From Micromonospora phaseoli (GTDB taxonomy: Bacteria; Actinomycetota; Actinomycetes; Mycobacteriales; Micromonosporaceae), in contig NZ_FNYV01000014.1 of assembly GCF_900109115.1 (NCBI RefSeq), positions 1 to 64,000 on the forward strand: DNA of 64,000 bases, in the 5' to 3' direction. The notes under the pieces were generated by a model. That model ran no database searches and had not been told where the DNA came from. It was given only the letters and a program-made list of their open reading frames with translations. This document shows positions 23,179-31,060 of this stretch, in pieces (position 1 is the stretch's first letter; each line of letters opens with the position of its first letter). The translations under genes and the position numbers were made by a program.

Positions 23179-24183
23179 TCAGCTGAAGATGGGGCGGACC
23201 AGGAAGTACATCAGGGCACCGATCGAGCCGGCAGCCGGGAAGGTCAGGATCCAGGCGCCGATGATGTTGCCGGCCACCCCCCAGCGCACGGCCGAGAGGC
23301 GCTTGGTGGCGCCGACACCCATGATCGCCGAGGTGATCGTGTGGGTGGTCGAGATCGGGGCGCCGAGAACCAGCGCGTTGAAGTAGAGGACGCCGCTGGC
23401 CACGGTCTCGGCCGCGAAGCCCTCCGGCGGGCGCAGGTCGATGATCTTCCGGCCGAGGGTCCGGATGATCCGCCAGCCACCGGCGTACGTACCGGCGGCC
23501 AGCACGGCCGCCGAGGTCCAGAACGCCCACTCCGGAATGTAGGTCGCGTCGTCCTGATATCCGCCGACGAAGAGGGCGAGGACCACGATGCCGATGGTCT
23601 TGGCCGCGTCCTGCATGCCGTGACCGACCGACATGGCCGCCGCCGAGACGGTCTGGGCCCAGCGGAAGCCCCGGTTCAACTTGCCCGGGTGTCCCTTCCG
23701 AAAGATCCACTGAACGGCGATCATCACGATGTAGCCGAGGACGAAGCCGACCATCGGCGAGAGGATCATCGGGATGATCACGTTCTCGCCGATGCCCGAC
23801 CAGAGCACCGTCCCGGAGGCCGCGACGGTCGAGCCGACCAGGCCACCGATCAGGGCGTGCGAGGAGGACGAGGGCAGCCCGAAGTACCAGGTGATGATGT
23901 TCCAGGTGATCGCGCCGATCACACCGGCGAAGACGATGCCGAGGCTGGACACGCCGGTGGGCAGGGCCACCAGCCCGCTGCCGACGGTCTTGGCCACCTC
24001 GGCGCCGAAGTGGGCGCCGATGAAGTTGCCGACCGCCGCCATGGCCAGGGCTACCCGGGGTGTCAGCGCCCGGGTGGAGATGCTTGTCGCGATCGCGTTG
24101 GCGGCATCGTGGAAGCCGTTGGTGTAGTCGAACACCAGGGCCACCCCGATCACCGCCAGCACCGCGATGAGCTCGGGACTCAC
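23179..24183 (-). CDS. pit: low-affinity inorganic phosphate transporter (Pit family)
   Basis: A 334-residue transporter of about ten membrane helices. The inverted Pit repeats are visible: 'DYTNGFHDAANAIATSIST' near the N-terminus, and 'SVGHGMQDAAKTIGIVVLAL' and 'VLGAPISTTHTITSAIMG' in the second half; 'WYFGLPSSSSHALIGGLVGS' is the matching first-half motif. It should import metal-phosphate by proton symport. The GTG at 24183 is 4 bases after the stop of the DUF47 gene, so the two are one operon, as for PitH systems in Streptomyces. A PHO-box-like site upstream suggests control by PhoP. Confidence 0.94.
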   Translation of the reverse strand: MSPELIAVLAVIGVALVFDYTNGFHDAANAIATSISTRALTPRVALAMAAVGNFIGAHFGAEVAKTVGSGLVALPTGVSSLGIVFAGVIGAITWNIITWYFGLPSSSSHALIGGLVGSTVAASGTVLWSGIGENVIIPMILSPMVGFVLGYIVMIAVQWIFRKGHPGKLNRGFRWAQTVSAAAMSVGHGMQDAAKTIGIVVLALFVGGYQDDATYIPEWAFWTSAAVLAAGTYAGGWRIIRTLGRKIIDLRPPEGFAAETVASGVLYFNALVLGAPISTTHTITSAIMGVGATKRLSAVRWGVAGNIIGAWILTFPAAGSIGALMYFLVRPIFS

Positions 24184-24187
24184 AGGA

Positions 24188-24814
24188 TCAGGACTCCTTG
24201 ACCGCGATGGTCTCGACGGTGTTGGCCACGTGCTCGAAGGCGTCGCAGGCGGCCTCCAACTCGTCGGCCACCTCCTTCATCTTCAGCACGGTCAACGCGT
24301 CGTACTCGCCGGAGAAGAGCCGGACCAGCAGCATCCGGTACGCCTGGTCACCGTCGTTCTCCAGCCGGTTGATCTCGATCCAGTAGTCCTCGAGGTCCTT
24401 CATCGACTTCAGCCGGGGCATCGCGTCGGCGGTCAGCTTCGCCTGCTGATCGAGGACGTGCACCAGCTCGTGCATCTCCCGGGGCAACGACGGCAGCTTG
24501 GTCAGCCCGTAGAGGTAGAGCAGGTTGCCCACCGCCTCCAGGTGGTCCATCACGTCGTCGAGCAGTGAACCGAGGCGGTAGATGTCCTCACGGTCGAACG
24601 GGGTGATGAAGGTAGAGTTGATCTTCTTGAACAGGTCGTGGGTGATCTGGTCGCTGTCGTGCTCCACCTCGGTGAGCCGCTCGCTGACCGACTGCACCTC
24701 GACGTCGGGCAGAGCCAGCTCGTTGAGCAGCTCCGTACCCCGGACCAAGTTCTGCGCGGCCCTGGTGAAGAGCTCGTAGAAAGCGCCCTCGTTGGGGCGA
24801 AATGAAAACCTCAC
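24188..24814 (-). CDS. DUF47 / PhoU-like phosphate transport accessory protein
   Basis: A 208-residue all-helical protein: 'FRPNEGAFYELFTRAAQNLV', 'VEHDSDQITHDLFKKINSTF', 'TPFDREDIYRLGSLLDDVMD' and 'NRLENDGDQAYRMLLVRLF' are the repeated PhoU-like E/D-rich helices that bind metal clusters. DUF47 proteins (YkaA, Pit accessory) are coded directly upstream of pit genes and control transporter activity. The GTG at 24814 gives MRFSFRP. A likely -10 box TAGCAT (24878-24883, minus strand) would give a leader of about 57 nt. Soluble, acting at the membrane with Pit. Confidence 0.9.
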   Translation of the reverse strand: MRFSFRPNEGAFYELFTRAAQNLVRGTELLNELALPDVEVQSVSERLTEVEHDSDQITHDLFKKINSTFITPFDREDIYRLGSLLDDVMDHLEAVGNLLYLYGLTKLPSLPREMHELVHVLDQQAKLTADAMPRLKSMKDLEDYWIEINRLENDGDQAYRMLLVRLFSGEYDALTVLKMKEVADELEAACDAFEHVANTVETIAVKES

Positions 24815-24931
24815 AGCTCGGACCTCGTCGTGTCGGTGGAAGGGGTGGCAGCGCCGCTCCGGCGTCCTGCTGAGGGAATGCTAGGGAATCGTCAGATCGG
24901 CTGTCCGGCGGCCCACCCCTGGCCAAGTGCC

Positions 24932-24964
24932 ATTCACCGCTCGTTCAACTTCTGTTCACCTTCA
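24932..24964. promoter_or_regulatory. PHO-box-like triple direct repeat
   Basis: Three 11-bp units ATTCACCGCTC, GTTCAACTTCT and GTTCACCTTCA stand head to tail. GTTCACC with an 11-bp period is the PhoP binding unit of Streptomyces PHO boxes. The site overlaps the last codons of ppk2 and lies about 25 bp upstream of the -35 position that pairs with TAGCAT (24878-24883), so it is placed to activate DUF47-pit when phosphate is low. Confidence 0.65.
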
Positions 24965-25877
24965 GCGGCCCCGCAGTCCCCAACAGCCGCTCTCGTTCCC
25001 GCCCGATGTCGAAGTCCGCTGGCGGATACCCCAGATCGAGAGTGTCGAACGTCTCACGCAGCAGGTGCGCCACCGCCCAGTCCCGGTACCACTTCCGGTC
25101 CGCCGGCACCACGTGCCACGGCGCGACGTCCGTGCCGCATCGGCCGAGCAGATCGGCGTACGCGGCCTGGTAGTCGTCCCAGCGGGCCCGGGCGTCGACG
25201 TCGGAGGGGTGGTACTTCCAGTGCCGGGTCGGGTCGTCGAGGCGGGCCAGCAGCCGCCGAGCCTGCTCGACCTTGGAGATGTGCAGGAAGACCTTGACCA
25301 CGACCACCCCGGCGGCGGTCAACTCCCGCTCGAAGTCGTCGATCTCGGCGTACCTCGGTCGCCAGACGTGCTCCGGCGCCCGCTCCTGGACCCGGGGCAC
25401 CAGCACGTCCTCGTAGTGCGAGCGGTTGAAGACACCCAGCTGACCCGGCGGGGGTAGGGCGCGGCGGATCCGCCAGAGGAAGTGGTGCCGCAGCTCCTCG
25501 GCGGTCGGCGGGCCGAACGCCCGGATGTGCACGCCCAGCGGGTTCATCGCGCCGACCACCCGCTTGATCGTGCCGTCCTTGCCGCCGCAGTCCATCGCCT
25601 GGAGCACCAGCAGCACCCGCCGCCCAGCGTCCGGGTCGACCTTCGCGCCGGCGAAGAGCATCTCCTGCTGGCGGGCCAGATCCCGGCCCACCAGCTCGAC
25701 CTGCCGACGGGCCCAGCCCTTGCGCTCCGCCCCGGTCAGCTGCTCGTCGGGGAGCCCGGGCGTCGAGCGGGGATCGATCGCCCCGAGGTCCACTGATGCA
25801 CCGGGCGCGGCCCGGAGCAGGTCACGTACCGCGCCACCGATGGGCGCCACCACGTCGAGTCCACCGTCATCCACCAT
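24945..25877 (-). CDS. ppk2: polyphosphate kinase 2 family protein
   Basis: A 310-residue P-loop kinase. PPK2 enzymes move phosphate between polyphosphate and nucleotides (NDP or NMP). The Walker A-like block 'LQAMDCGGKDGTIKRV' is near residue 90, then 'RHHFLWRIRRALPPPGQLGV', 'FNRSHYEDVLVPRV', 'KVFLHISKVEQARRLLARLD' and 'HVVPADRKWYRDWAVAHLL', all typical of the one-domain PPK2 that phosphorylates nucleotides with polyP. The ATG at 25877 is followed by about 30 poorly conserved residues. It is directly upstream of DUF47-pit, so phosphate import and polyphosphate use are clustered. Which nucleotide it prefers (class I, II or III) is not decided here. Confidence 0.9.
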   Translation of the reverse strand: MVDDGGLDVVAPIGGAVRDLLRAAPGASVDLGAIDPRSTPGLPDEQLTGAERKGWARRQVELVGRDLARQQEMLFAGAKVDPDAGRRVLLVLQAMDCGGKDGTIKRVVGAMNPLGVHIRAFGPPTAEELRHHFLWRIRRALPPPGQLGVFNRSHYEDVLVPRVQERAPEHVWRPRYAEIDDFERELTAAGVVVVKVFLHISKVEQARRLLARLDDPTRHWKYHPSDVDARARWDDYQAAYADLLGRCGTDVAPWHVVPADRKWYRDWAVAHLLRETFDTLDLGYPPADFDIGRERERLLGTAGPLKVNRS

Positions 25878-25956
25878 CGGAGCATCATCACCCGCGGACC
25901 GCCGGCCCGCGCGACAGTGGCGGCGCCGGCCAGCCGCCGGGCCGCGCGAAAGTGGC

Positions 25957-26463
25957 TCAGACCACCAGGGCCAGCCACTTGCGGTACGACGTGGCGAACG
26001 GCTCGGTGCCGTCGCCGAGCGCGCCGAACAGCCACTCGGCCGCAGCCTCGGCCGCCGCCACCAGCTCGTCGGGATAGCCGAAGCGGGTCCGGTGCTCGGC
26101 GAACTCGTCCTCGTCGCGCAGCTCCACCAGGCCGGTCTCGCGGCGACGGACCACGTCCAGGTCAAGGTCGATCAGGTGCACGGTGTCGTCACCCTCCCAC
26201 CGCGCCGGGCTGGCGATGTCGCAGTAGACCTCACTGGTGCGCGGGGGCGGGTTGAACATGCCGGTCCACCAGGCGTGGTGCGGCACCAACAGCACGAAGG
26301 GAATCTGCTCCACGGAGGGTCGGCCGTGATAGACCGAGCTGGTGCCGGCCGGTACGCCGAGCCAGACGCCGAGGTCGTCCTCGGCCAGGCGGCGGGCCGG
26401 GTAGTCGCGGTGGGCGCTGCCGTCGTACTTGCGGTAGACCACACGGACCACGTCGCTCGGCAT
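25957..26463 (-). CDS. DUF402 protein (nucleoside diphosphate phosphatase-like fold)
   Basis: A 168-residue protein of the DUF402/FomD-like fold. 'VRVVYRKYDGSAHRDYPARR' at the N-terminus, 'GVWLGVPAGTS', 'VYCDIASPARWEGDDTVHLI' with the run 'DLDLDVV', and 'VELRDEDEFAEHRTRFGYP' carry the conserved Asp and Glu residues that bind divalent metal in FomD- and Ntdp-type hydrolases. The ATG at 26463 is chosen because TAGGGT (26471-26476, minus strand) is 7 nt upstream. The substrate could be a nucleoside diphosphate or a cytidylylated intermediate, but no pathway neighbours help. Divergent from the DinG-like gene. Confidence 0.8.
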   Translation of the reverse strand: MPSDVVRVVYRKYDGSAHRDYPARRLAEDDLGVWLGVPAGTSSVYHGRPSVEQIPFVLLVPHHAWWTGMFNPPPRTSEVYCDIASPARWEGDDTVHLIDLDLDVVRRRETGLVELRDEDEFAEHRTRFGYPDELVAAAEAAAEWLFGALGDGTEPFATSYRKWLALVV

Positions 26464-26601
26464 GAGTCGCACCCTAGCCGATTCCGCCCACGCCTCGCCG
26501 TCGGGAAGTTACCGGACTCCGGAGGAGGTATTCCGTTCCGTGACGTCGCAACACGGCCCTTCGGTACGGACGGCGTCAGGGTCGGCGGGTACCGTGCCAC
26601 G

Positions 26602-28809
26602 GTGACCCCGCCCCGCACCGCCACCGGCTCCGGCGCCACCCGTGACAAGGCCCGGCGGCGGGGCGACCGGCCGGGCGGCACCGAGCTGCTGGCCGCTGCG
26701 GTCGGCGCGGTGCCCGGCGGCGCGGCCCGCCCCGGCCAGCAGCAGATGACCGCGGCGATCGAGGAGTGCGTCGCCGCCCGCGAACACCTGCTGGTGCAGG
26801 CCGGCACCGGCACCGGCAAGTCCCTGGCGTACCTCGCCCCGGCGTTGACCGTCGACGGCACGGTGGTGGTCTCCACCGCCACCCTGGCGCTGCAGTCCCA
26901 GCTGATCGAGCACGACCTGCCCCGGCTGGCCGACGCCGTCGAGCCGGTGCTCGGGCGGCGGCCGACGTTCGCGGTGCTCAAGGGACGACACCACTACCTC
27001 TGCCTGGCCCGGCTGGAGAACTCCTCGGAGGACGAGCCGGAGGACACCCTCTTCGACGCCCCGGTCCAGCGTCCCGGGGGCGGCACCCGCTGGCTCGGGG
27101 AGGCCGGCCGGCTCGGCAAGCAGATCCAACGGCTGCGGGACTGGGCCCTGGACACCGACACCGGTGATCGCGACGAGTTGGACCCAGGCGTCGACGACCA
27201 GGCCTGGCGTCTGGTCTCCATGCCCGCCCGGGAGTGCGTCGGCGCGAACCGCTGCCCGTACGGCCAGGAGTGCTTCGCGGAGGCGTCCCGGGCCCGGGCG
27301 CGGGAGGCCGACATCGTGGTCACCAACCACAGCCTGCTCGCGGTCGACATGCTCGCCGGGCGACACATCGTCCCGCCGCACCGGCTACTCGTCGTCGACG
27401 AGGCGCACGAGCTGGCCGACCGGGTCTCCTCGGCGGCCCAGGCGGAGCTGACCCCGGAGCTGATCGACCGGTCCGCCCGCCGGGCCCGCCCGCTGCTGCG
27501 GCCGGAGGCGGCCGAGGCGCTGACCGCGTCCGGCGACGCCCTCGCGGTCGGGCTGGCCGAAGCGCCGGCCGGGCGGATCACCGACGGCCTGCCGGCCCCG
27601 TTGCGGGAGGCCTGCACACTGCTGGACGCCGCGACCCGCGCCGCCCTGGACAGCATCGGGGACATCAAGGCCGATGACCCGGATCCGGTACGCAAGCAGC
27701 AGGCCAAGGCCGTTCTCGACGAGCTTTCCACCACCGCGCAGCGATTGCTGGAGGAGGCGGAGCACGACGTGGCGTGGGTGGAGCGCAACGACACCAGCGG
27801 CCGGCGGGCGCTGGTGGTGGCGCCGCTCTCCGTCGCCGGCACCCTCGCCACCCACCTCTTCGACGAGCGGACCGTGGTGGCCACGTCGGCCACGCTCGCG
27901 CTGGGCGGCCGGTTCGACACGGTGGCCCGGGCCCTCGGCCTCGATGCGCCCCCGCCCACCCCGCCTACGCCGGCCGCCGCCGCCCTCGCTGACGCGACCC
28001 GGCGCCCCACCCGGGCGGGCGACCTGGCGACCCGGGCCGCCGGGACCGACCCGACCCGTTCGACGGGCGAAGCCCCGGCCACCCGGGCGACCGGCGATCG
28101 ACCGGCGGGCGATGAGGGCGGGCTCGCCGACTCCGGCCTCGGGTGGCGGTCGTTGGATGTCGGATCGCCGTTCGACTACCCGCGCCAGGGAATCCTGTAC
28201 GTGGCCGCGCACCTGCCCCGCCCCGGGGTTTCCGGGCTGCCCGACGCCGCCGGGGCGGAGCTGCTCAAGCTGGTCACCGCGCTGGGCGGCCGTACGCTCG
28301 GGCTCTTCTCCTCCCGGCGTGCCGCGCAGCAGGCTGCGGAGCTGGTCCGCGACCGAACGGATCTGCCGGTGCTGCTCCAGGGTGAGGAGTCGCTGCCGCT
28401 GCTGGTCCGGCGGTTTCGCGAGGAGCGGTCGAGCTGCCTCTTCGGCGTCATGTCGCTGTGGCAGGGGGTGGACGTGCCGGGCGACTCGTGCCAGCTGGTG
28501 GTGATCGACCGGCTGCCCTTCCCTCGGCCCGACGAGCCGCTCGCCGCGGCGCGGGCGGCGGCAGTGGACGCGCAGGGCGGCTCGGGTTTCGCCGCCGTCA
28601 GCGTGCCGATCGCGGCGGTACGCCTGGCCCAGGGGGTGGGCCGGTTGATTCGGGCCACCGGTGACCGGGGGGTGGTGGCGGTGCTCGACTCCCGGCTGGA
28701 GACGGCCCGGGGCTACGGCCCGTTCCTGCGCCGCTCGCTGCCCCCGTTCTGGTACACCACCCGTCCCGAGGTGGTTCAGGGCGCCCTGACCCGGCTCGCC
28801 ACGGAGTGA
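26602..28809 (+). CDS. dinG: DinG-family ATP-dependent DNA helicase
   Basis: A 735-residue superfamily 2 helicase of the XPD/DinG type that unwinds 5'-tailed DNA, R-loops or G4 structures. Walker A is 'QAGTGTGKSLAYLAPAL' near residue 70, the DEAH box is 'LLVVDEAHELADR', and four cysteines ('YLCLARL', 'ECVGANRCPYGQECF') would bind an Fe-S cluster. 'VVTNHSLLAVD', 'FGVMSLWQGVDVPGD' and 'QGVGRLIRATGDRGVVAVLD' are later helicase motifs. A low-complexity insert of about 70 residues rich in A, T, P and R (near residues 450-520) interrupts the second half. The GTG at 26602 follows TACCGT (26590-26595) by 6 nt, so leaderless. Confidence 0.93.
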   Translation: MTPPRTATGSGATRDKARRRGDRPGGTELLAAAVGAVPGGAARPGQQQMTAAIEECVAAREHLLVQAGTGTGKSLAYLAPALTVDGTVVVSTATLALQSQLIEHDLPRLADAVEPVLGRRPTFAVLKGRHHYLCLARLENSSEDEPEDTLFDAPVQRPGGGTRWLGEAGRLGKQIQRLRDWALDTDTGDRDELDPGVDDQAWRLVSMPARECVGANRCPYGQECFAEASRARAREADIVVTNHSLLAVDMLAGRHIVPPHRLLVVDEAHELADRVSSAAQAELTPELIDRSARRARPLLRPEAAEALTASGDALAVGLAEAPAGRITDGLPAPLREACTLLDAATRAALDSIGDIKADDPDPVRKQQAKAVLDELSTTAQRLLEEAEHDVAWVERNDTSGRRALVVAPLSVAGTLATHLFDERTVVATSATLALGGRFDTVARALGLDAPPPTPPTPAAAALADATRRPTRAGDLATRAAGTDPTRSTGEAPATRATGDRPAGDEGGLADSGLGWRSLDVGSPFDYPRQGILYVAAHLPRPGVSGLPDAAGAELLKLVTALGGRTLGLFSSRRAAQQAAELVRDRTDLPVLLQGEESLPLLVRRFREERSSCLFGVMSLWQGVDVPGDSCQLVVIDRLPFPRPDEPLAAARAAAVDAQGGSGFAAVSVPIAAVRLAQGVGRLIRATGDRGVVAVLDSRLETARGYGPFLRRSLPPFWYTTRPEVVQGALTRLATE

Positions 28810-28838
28810 GCCGCCGGCCGTAACGGGCCGGCGGCTCA
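28807..28838. terminator. bidirectional terminator between dinG and AI-2E gene
   Basis: A perfect 13-bp stem (28807-28819 with 28826-28838) and a 6-nt loop GTAACG. The dinG stop codon lies inside the left arm. It separates convergent genes and can end transcription from both sides. Confidence 0.75.
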
Positions 28839-28871
28839 GCACACTCGCTCAGGTCAGGCAGGGCTACCCGG

Positions 28872-30170
28872 TCAGGGTGCGCGGGAGGCGACGACGACGG
28901 CGTCGGGCGGGGTGTCCGGGACGCTGCGGGCGGCGAGCCGGCGTACCGCCGTGTTGAGCACCGCGATCAGCGGGACCGCGACCAGCGCGCCGGTGATCCC
29001 GGCGAGCACCACACCGGCGGCCAGACCGATGATCACCGCGAGCGGGTGGATGGCCACCGCCCTACCCATGATCAATGGCTGGAGGATGTGTCCCTCCACC
29101 TGCTGCACCCCGATCACCACGCCGAGGATGATCAACGCGGTAACCGGCCCACTGTCGACCAGCGCGACCAGTACCGCCACGCCACCCGAGAGCGTCGCAC
29201 CGACGATCGGGATGAACGCGCCCAGGAAGACCAGGGCGGCCAGCGGGAAGGCGAACGGGATGTCGAAGATGACCAGGAAGGTGCCGATGCCGACGGCGTC
29301 GATGAAGGCGACCAGTACCGTCGCCCGGACGTAGGCGACCAGGGTCGCCCAGGAGGCCCGGCCGGCGTCGTCGACCTTCCACCGGGCGGCGACCGGCAGC
29401 AGCCGGACCAGGAACCGCCAGATCAGGTTGCCGTCACGCAGGAAGAAGAAGGTGGCGAAGAGCACCAGCACCGCGCCGGTCAGCACCTCGGCGAGGGTCG
29501 CCGCCGTGGACAGGGCGCCGCTGGTGAACCGCTCGGTGTTGTTGTTGACCCACTGCTGGGTCTCTTCCAGGTACCGGTCGAGGTCGTTGTCCGACAGGTG
29601 CAGCGGCCCGGTCTTGAGCCATTCCTGGATCTGCTGCAGACCCTGGGTGGACTTCGCGGTCAGCTCCGGGACGCCCTTGATGAACTCGTTGACCACCAGG
29701 GTCAGCGTGCCGATCACCGCGGCCAGTCCGGCGACCAGCACCACCGCGGTCGCCAGCGATCGCGGCAGGCGGGCCCGCAGCAGCCAGCCGACCGCGGGGG
29801 CCAGCAGCGCCGACAACAGCAGCGCCACGGCGACCGGGATGATCACGATGCTGATGGTGCCGACCAGTTTCAGTAACGCCCAGAAGACGATGCCGATGAC
29901 GATGAGCCGCCACGACCAGGCGGCCGCGATCCGCAGCGCGTGTGGCACGTCGGCGTCATCGCGGCTGGAGGTGGAGTTGTGCAGGTCGGCCGGCGGCTCG
30001 GCGCCGACCACCGTCGCGGTCGGCGGCGCCGCCGGACCGGGTGCCGCCGGCGAGGCCACCTTGGCGGGTTCGGCGACGTCTGGTGGCGTCTCGCGGCCGG
30101 CGCGGACGGAGTCGCGCCCCGCCTCGTACGCGCGACGCAGGCGCCCGCGTATCCGCTCAAATCGGCTCAA
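28872..30170 (-). CDS. AI-2E family transporter (PerM/TqsA-like)
   Basis: A 432-residue membrane protein. Residues 1-75 are a charged, proline- and alanine-rich tail. About eight membrane helices follow in the AI-2E order: 'LLKLVGTISIVIIPVAVALL' near residue 105, a soluble loop 'TQGLQQIQEWLKTGPLHLSD', and then 'LVFLGAFIPIVGATLSGGVA' and 'QQVEGHILQPLIMGRAV', the family signature. Members export autoinducer-2 or act as Na+/H+ antiporters; many have no known substrate. The TTG at 30170 is preferred, with GGAGGT 4 nt upstream; the GTG at 30176 is too close to that site. Divergent from the GroES-like gene. Confidence 0.88.
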   Translation of the reverse strand: MSRFERIRGRLRRAYEAGRDSVRAGRETPPDVAEPAKVASPAAPGPAAPPTATVVGAEPPADLHNSTSSRDDADVPHALRIAAAWSWRLIVIGIVFWALLKLVGTISIVIIPVAVALLLSALLAPAVGWLLRARLPRSLATAVVLVAGLAAVIGTLTLVVNEFIKGVPELTAKSTQGLQQIQEWLKTGPLHLSDNDLDRYLEETQQWVNNNTERFTSGALSTAATLAEVLTGAVLVLFATFFFLRDGNLIWRFLVRLLPVAARWKVDDAGRASWATLVAYVRATVLVAFIDAVGIGTFLVIFDIPFAFPLAALVFLGAFIPIVGATLSGGVAVLVALVDSGPVTALIILGVVIGVQQVEGHILQPLIMGRAVAIHPLAVIIGLAAGVVLAGITGALVAVPLIAVLNTAVRRLAARSVPDTPPDAVVVASRAP

Positions 30171-30332
30171 GCGCACCTCCGGAAGATCGGCCCTGCGCAC
30201 GGCGTCAGGTCGGACAGGATACGCCCGACCACTGCACGGTAGGGCTTGTCCACCACATTGCCCCGCCGGCCAGCGCGCCAACCCCGGCGACCACCGGCGG
30301 CGGGTCGGGAACGACACGGTAGCGTCTGCGGC

Positions 30333-30671
30333 GTGACAGCCGACCCGAATCTCGACTCCGGCCTGCCCATCCGGCTGCTGCACGACCGGGTGCTGGTGCG
30401 GATGGAGGGCAGCGACGGCGAGCGACGCTCCAGCGCCGGCATCGTGATCCCTGCCACCGCCGCCGTGGGCAAGCGCCTCGCCTGGGCCACCGCGGTGGGT
30501 GTCGGCCCGAACGTACGCTCCATCGTCTTCGGCGACCGGGTGCTCTTCGACCCCGACGATCGCTCCGAGGTCGAGTTGCACGGCCGCGGCTACGTGTTGC
30601 TGCGTGAGCGTGACGTGCACGCGGTGGCCGCCGAGCGGGTCGAGGAGAACGTCACCGGGCTCTACCTCTGA
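30333..30671 (+). CDS. GroES-like co-chaperonin fold protein
   Basis: A 112-residue Cpn10-fold protein. 'LPIRLLHDRVLVRMEG', 'RRSSAGIVIPATA', 'VVGVGPN'-type text in 'ATAVGVGPNVRSIVFGDRVL' and 'YVLLRERDVHAV' follow the GroES order, but the mobile-loop region ('EGSDGERRSSAGIVIP') differs from true GroES and the N- and C-termini are extended. It is not next to groEL, which lies 12 kb away. It may be a GroES paralogue with a modified partner. TAGCGT (30320-30325) is 7 nt before the GTG, so leaderless. Function as a co-chaperonin is uncertain. Confidence 0.8.
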   Translation: MTADPNLDSGLPIRLLHDRVLVRMEGSDGERRSSAGIVIPATAAVGKRLAWATAVGVGPNVRSIVFGDRVLFDPDDRSEVELHGRGYVLLRERDVHAVAAERVEENVTGLYL

Positions 30672-30803
30672 GCCCGGCACCGCTGAGCCCGCACCCCTGA
30701 GCACGTCGCGCCAGGCCGAAACGCCGGCGGGCGAATTCGAACGCGTCGTTTGCCGCGCTCCCCGGCGGGAAGCCAGCCGCACCACCGGCCCTGGGGAGGG
30801 GCG

Positions 30804-30971
30804 ATGCCGGTATTCGTGAAGAAGGTACTGACCTGGGGAAGCCTCGCGTTCCTGATCTACTTCATGGCGTTCCGCCCGGACGGCGCCGCGCAGATGTTCA
30901 AGGCGATCGGGGCGGCCCTGATGATGATGGCTCAGGGGCTCGGCGACTTCCTCACCAGCCTGATGAGCTGA
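30804..30971 (+). CDS. small hydrophobic protein, 55 aa
   Basis: 55 residues with two short hydrophobic stretches, 'LTWGSLAFLIYFMAFRP' and 'AIGAALMMMAQGLGDFLTSL', separated by 'DGAAQMF'. The start is the ATG at 30804 with GGGGAGG 4-5 nt upstream, a good ribosome site. It follows the GroES-like gene by 132 bases on the same strand, an arrangement I remember from other actinobacteria. It may sit in or on the membrane as one helix and an amphipathic helix. No known family function is recognised. Confidence 0.75.
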   Translation: MPVFVKKVLTWGSLAFLIYFMAFRPDGAAQMFKAIGAALMMMAQGLGDFLTSLMS

Positions 30972-30990
30972 CCTGGGCCGCCGTCCGGCC

Positions 30991-31060
30991 GGTCAGGATC
31001 GGCCGGTCAGGATCGGCCGGTCAGCGGTGACCGGTCAGCGGTGACCGGTCAGCGGTGACC
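30991..31060. repeat. five tandem 14-bp palindromic units
   Basis: Two copies of GGTCAGGATCGGCC (30991-31018) are followed by three copies of GGTCAGCGGTGACC (31019-31060). The latter unit is an inverted repeat (GGTCA, 4-nt centre, TGACC). The PrsW stop codon (31049-31051) is in the last unit. It lies between two convergent genes and may act as a terminator array. Confidence 0.85.
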
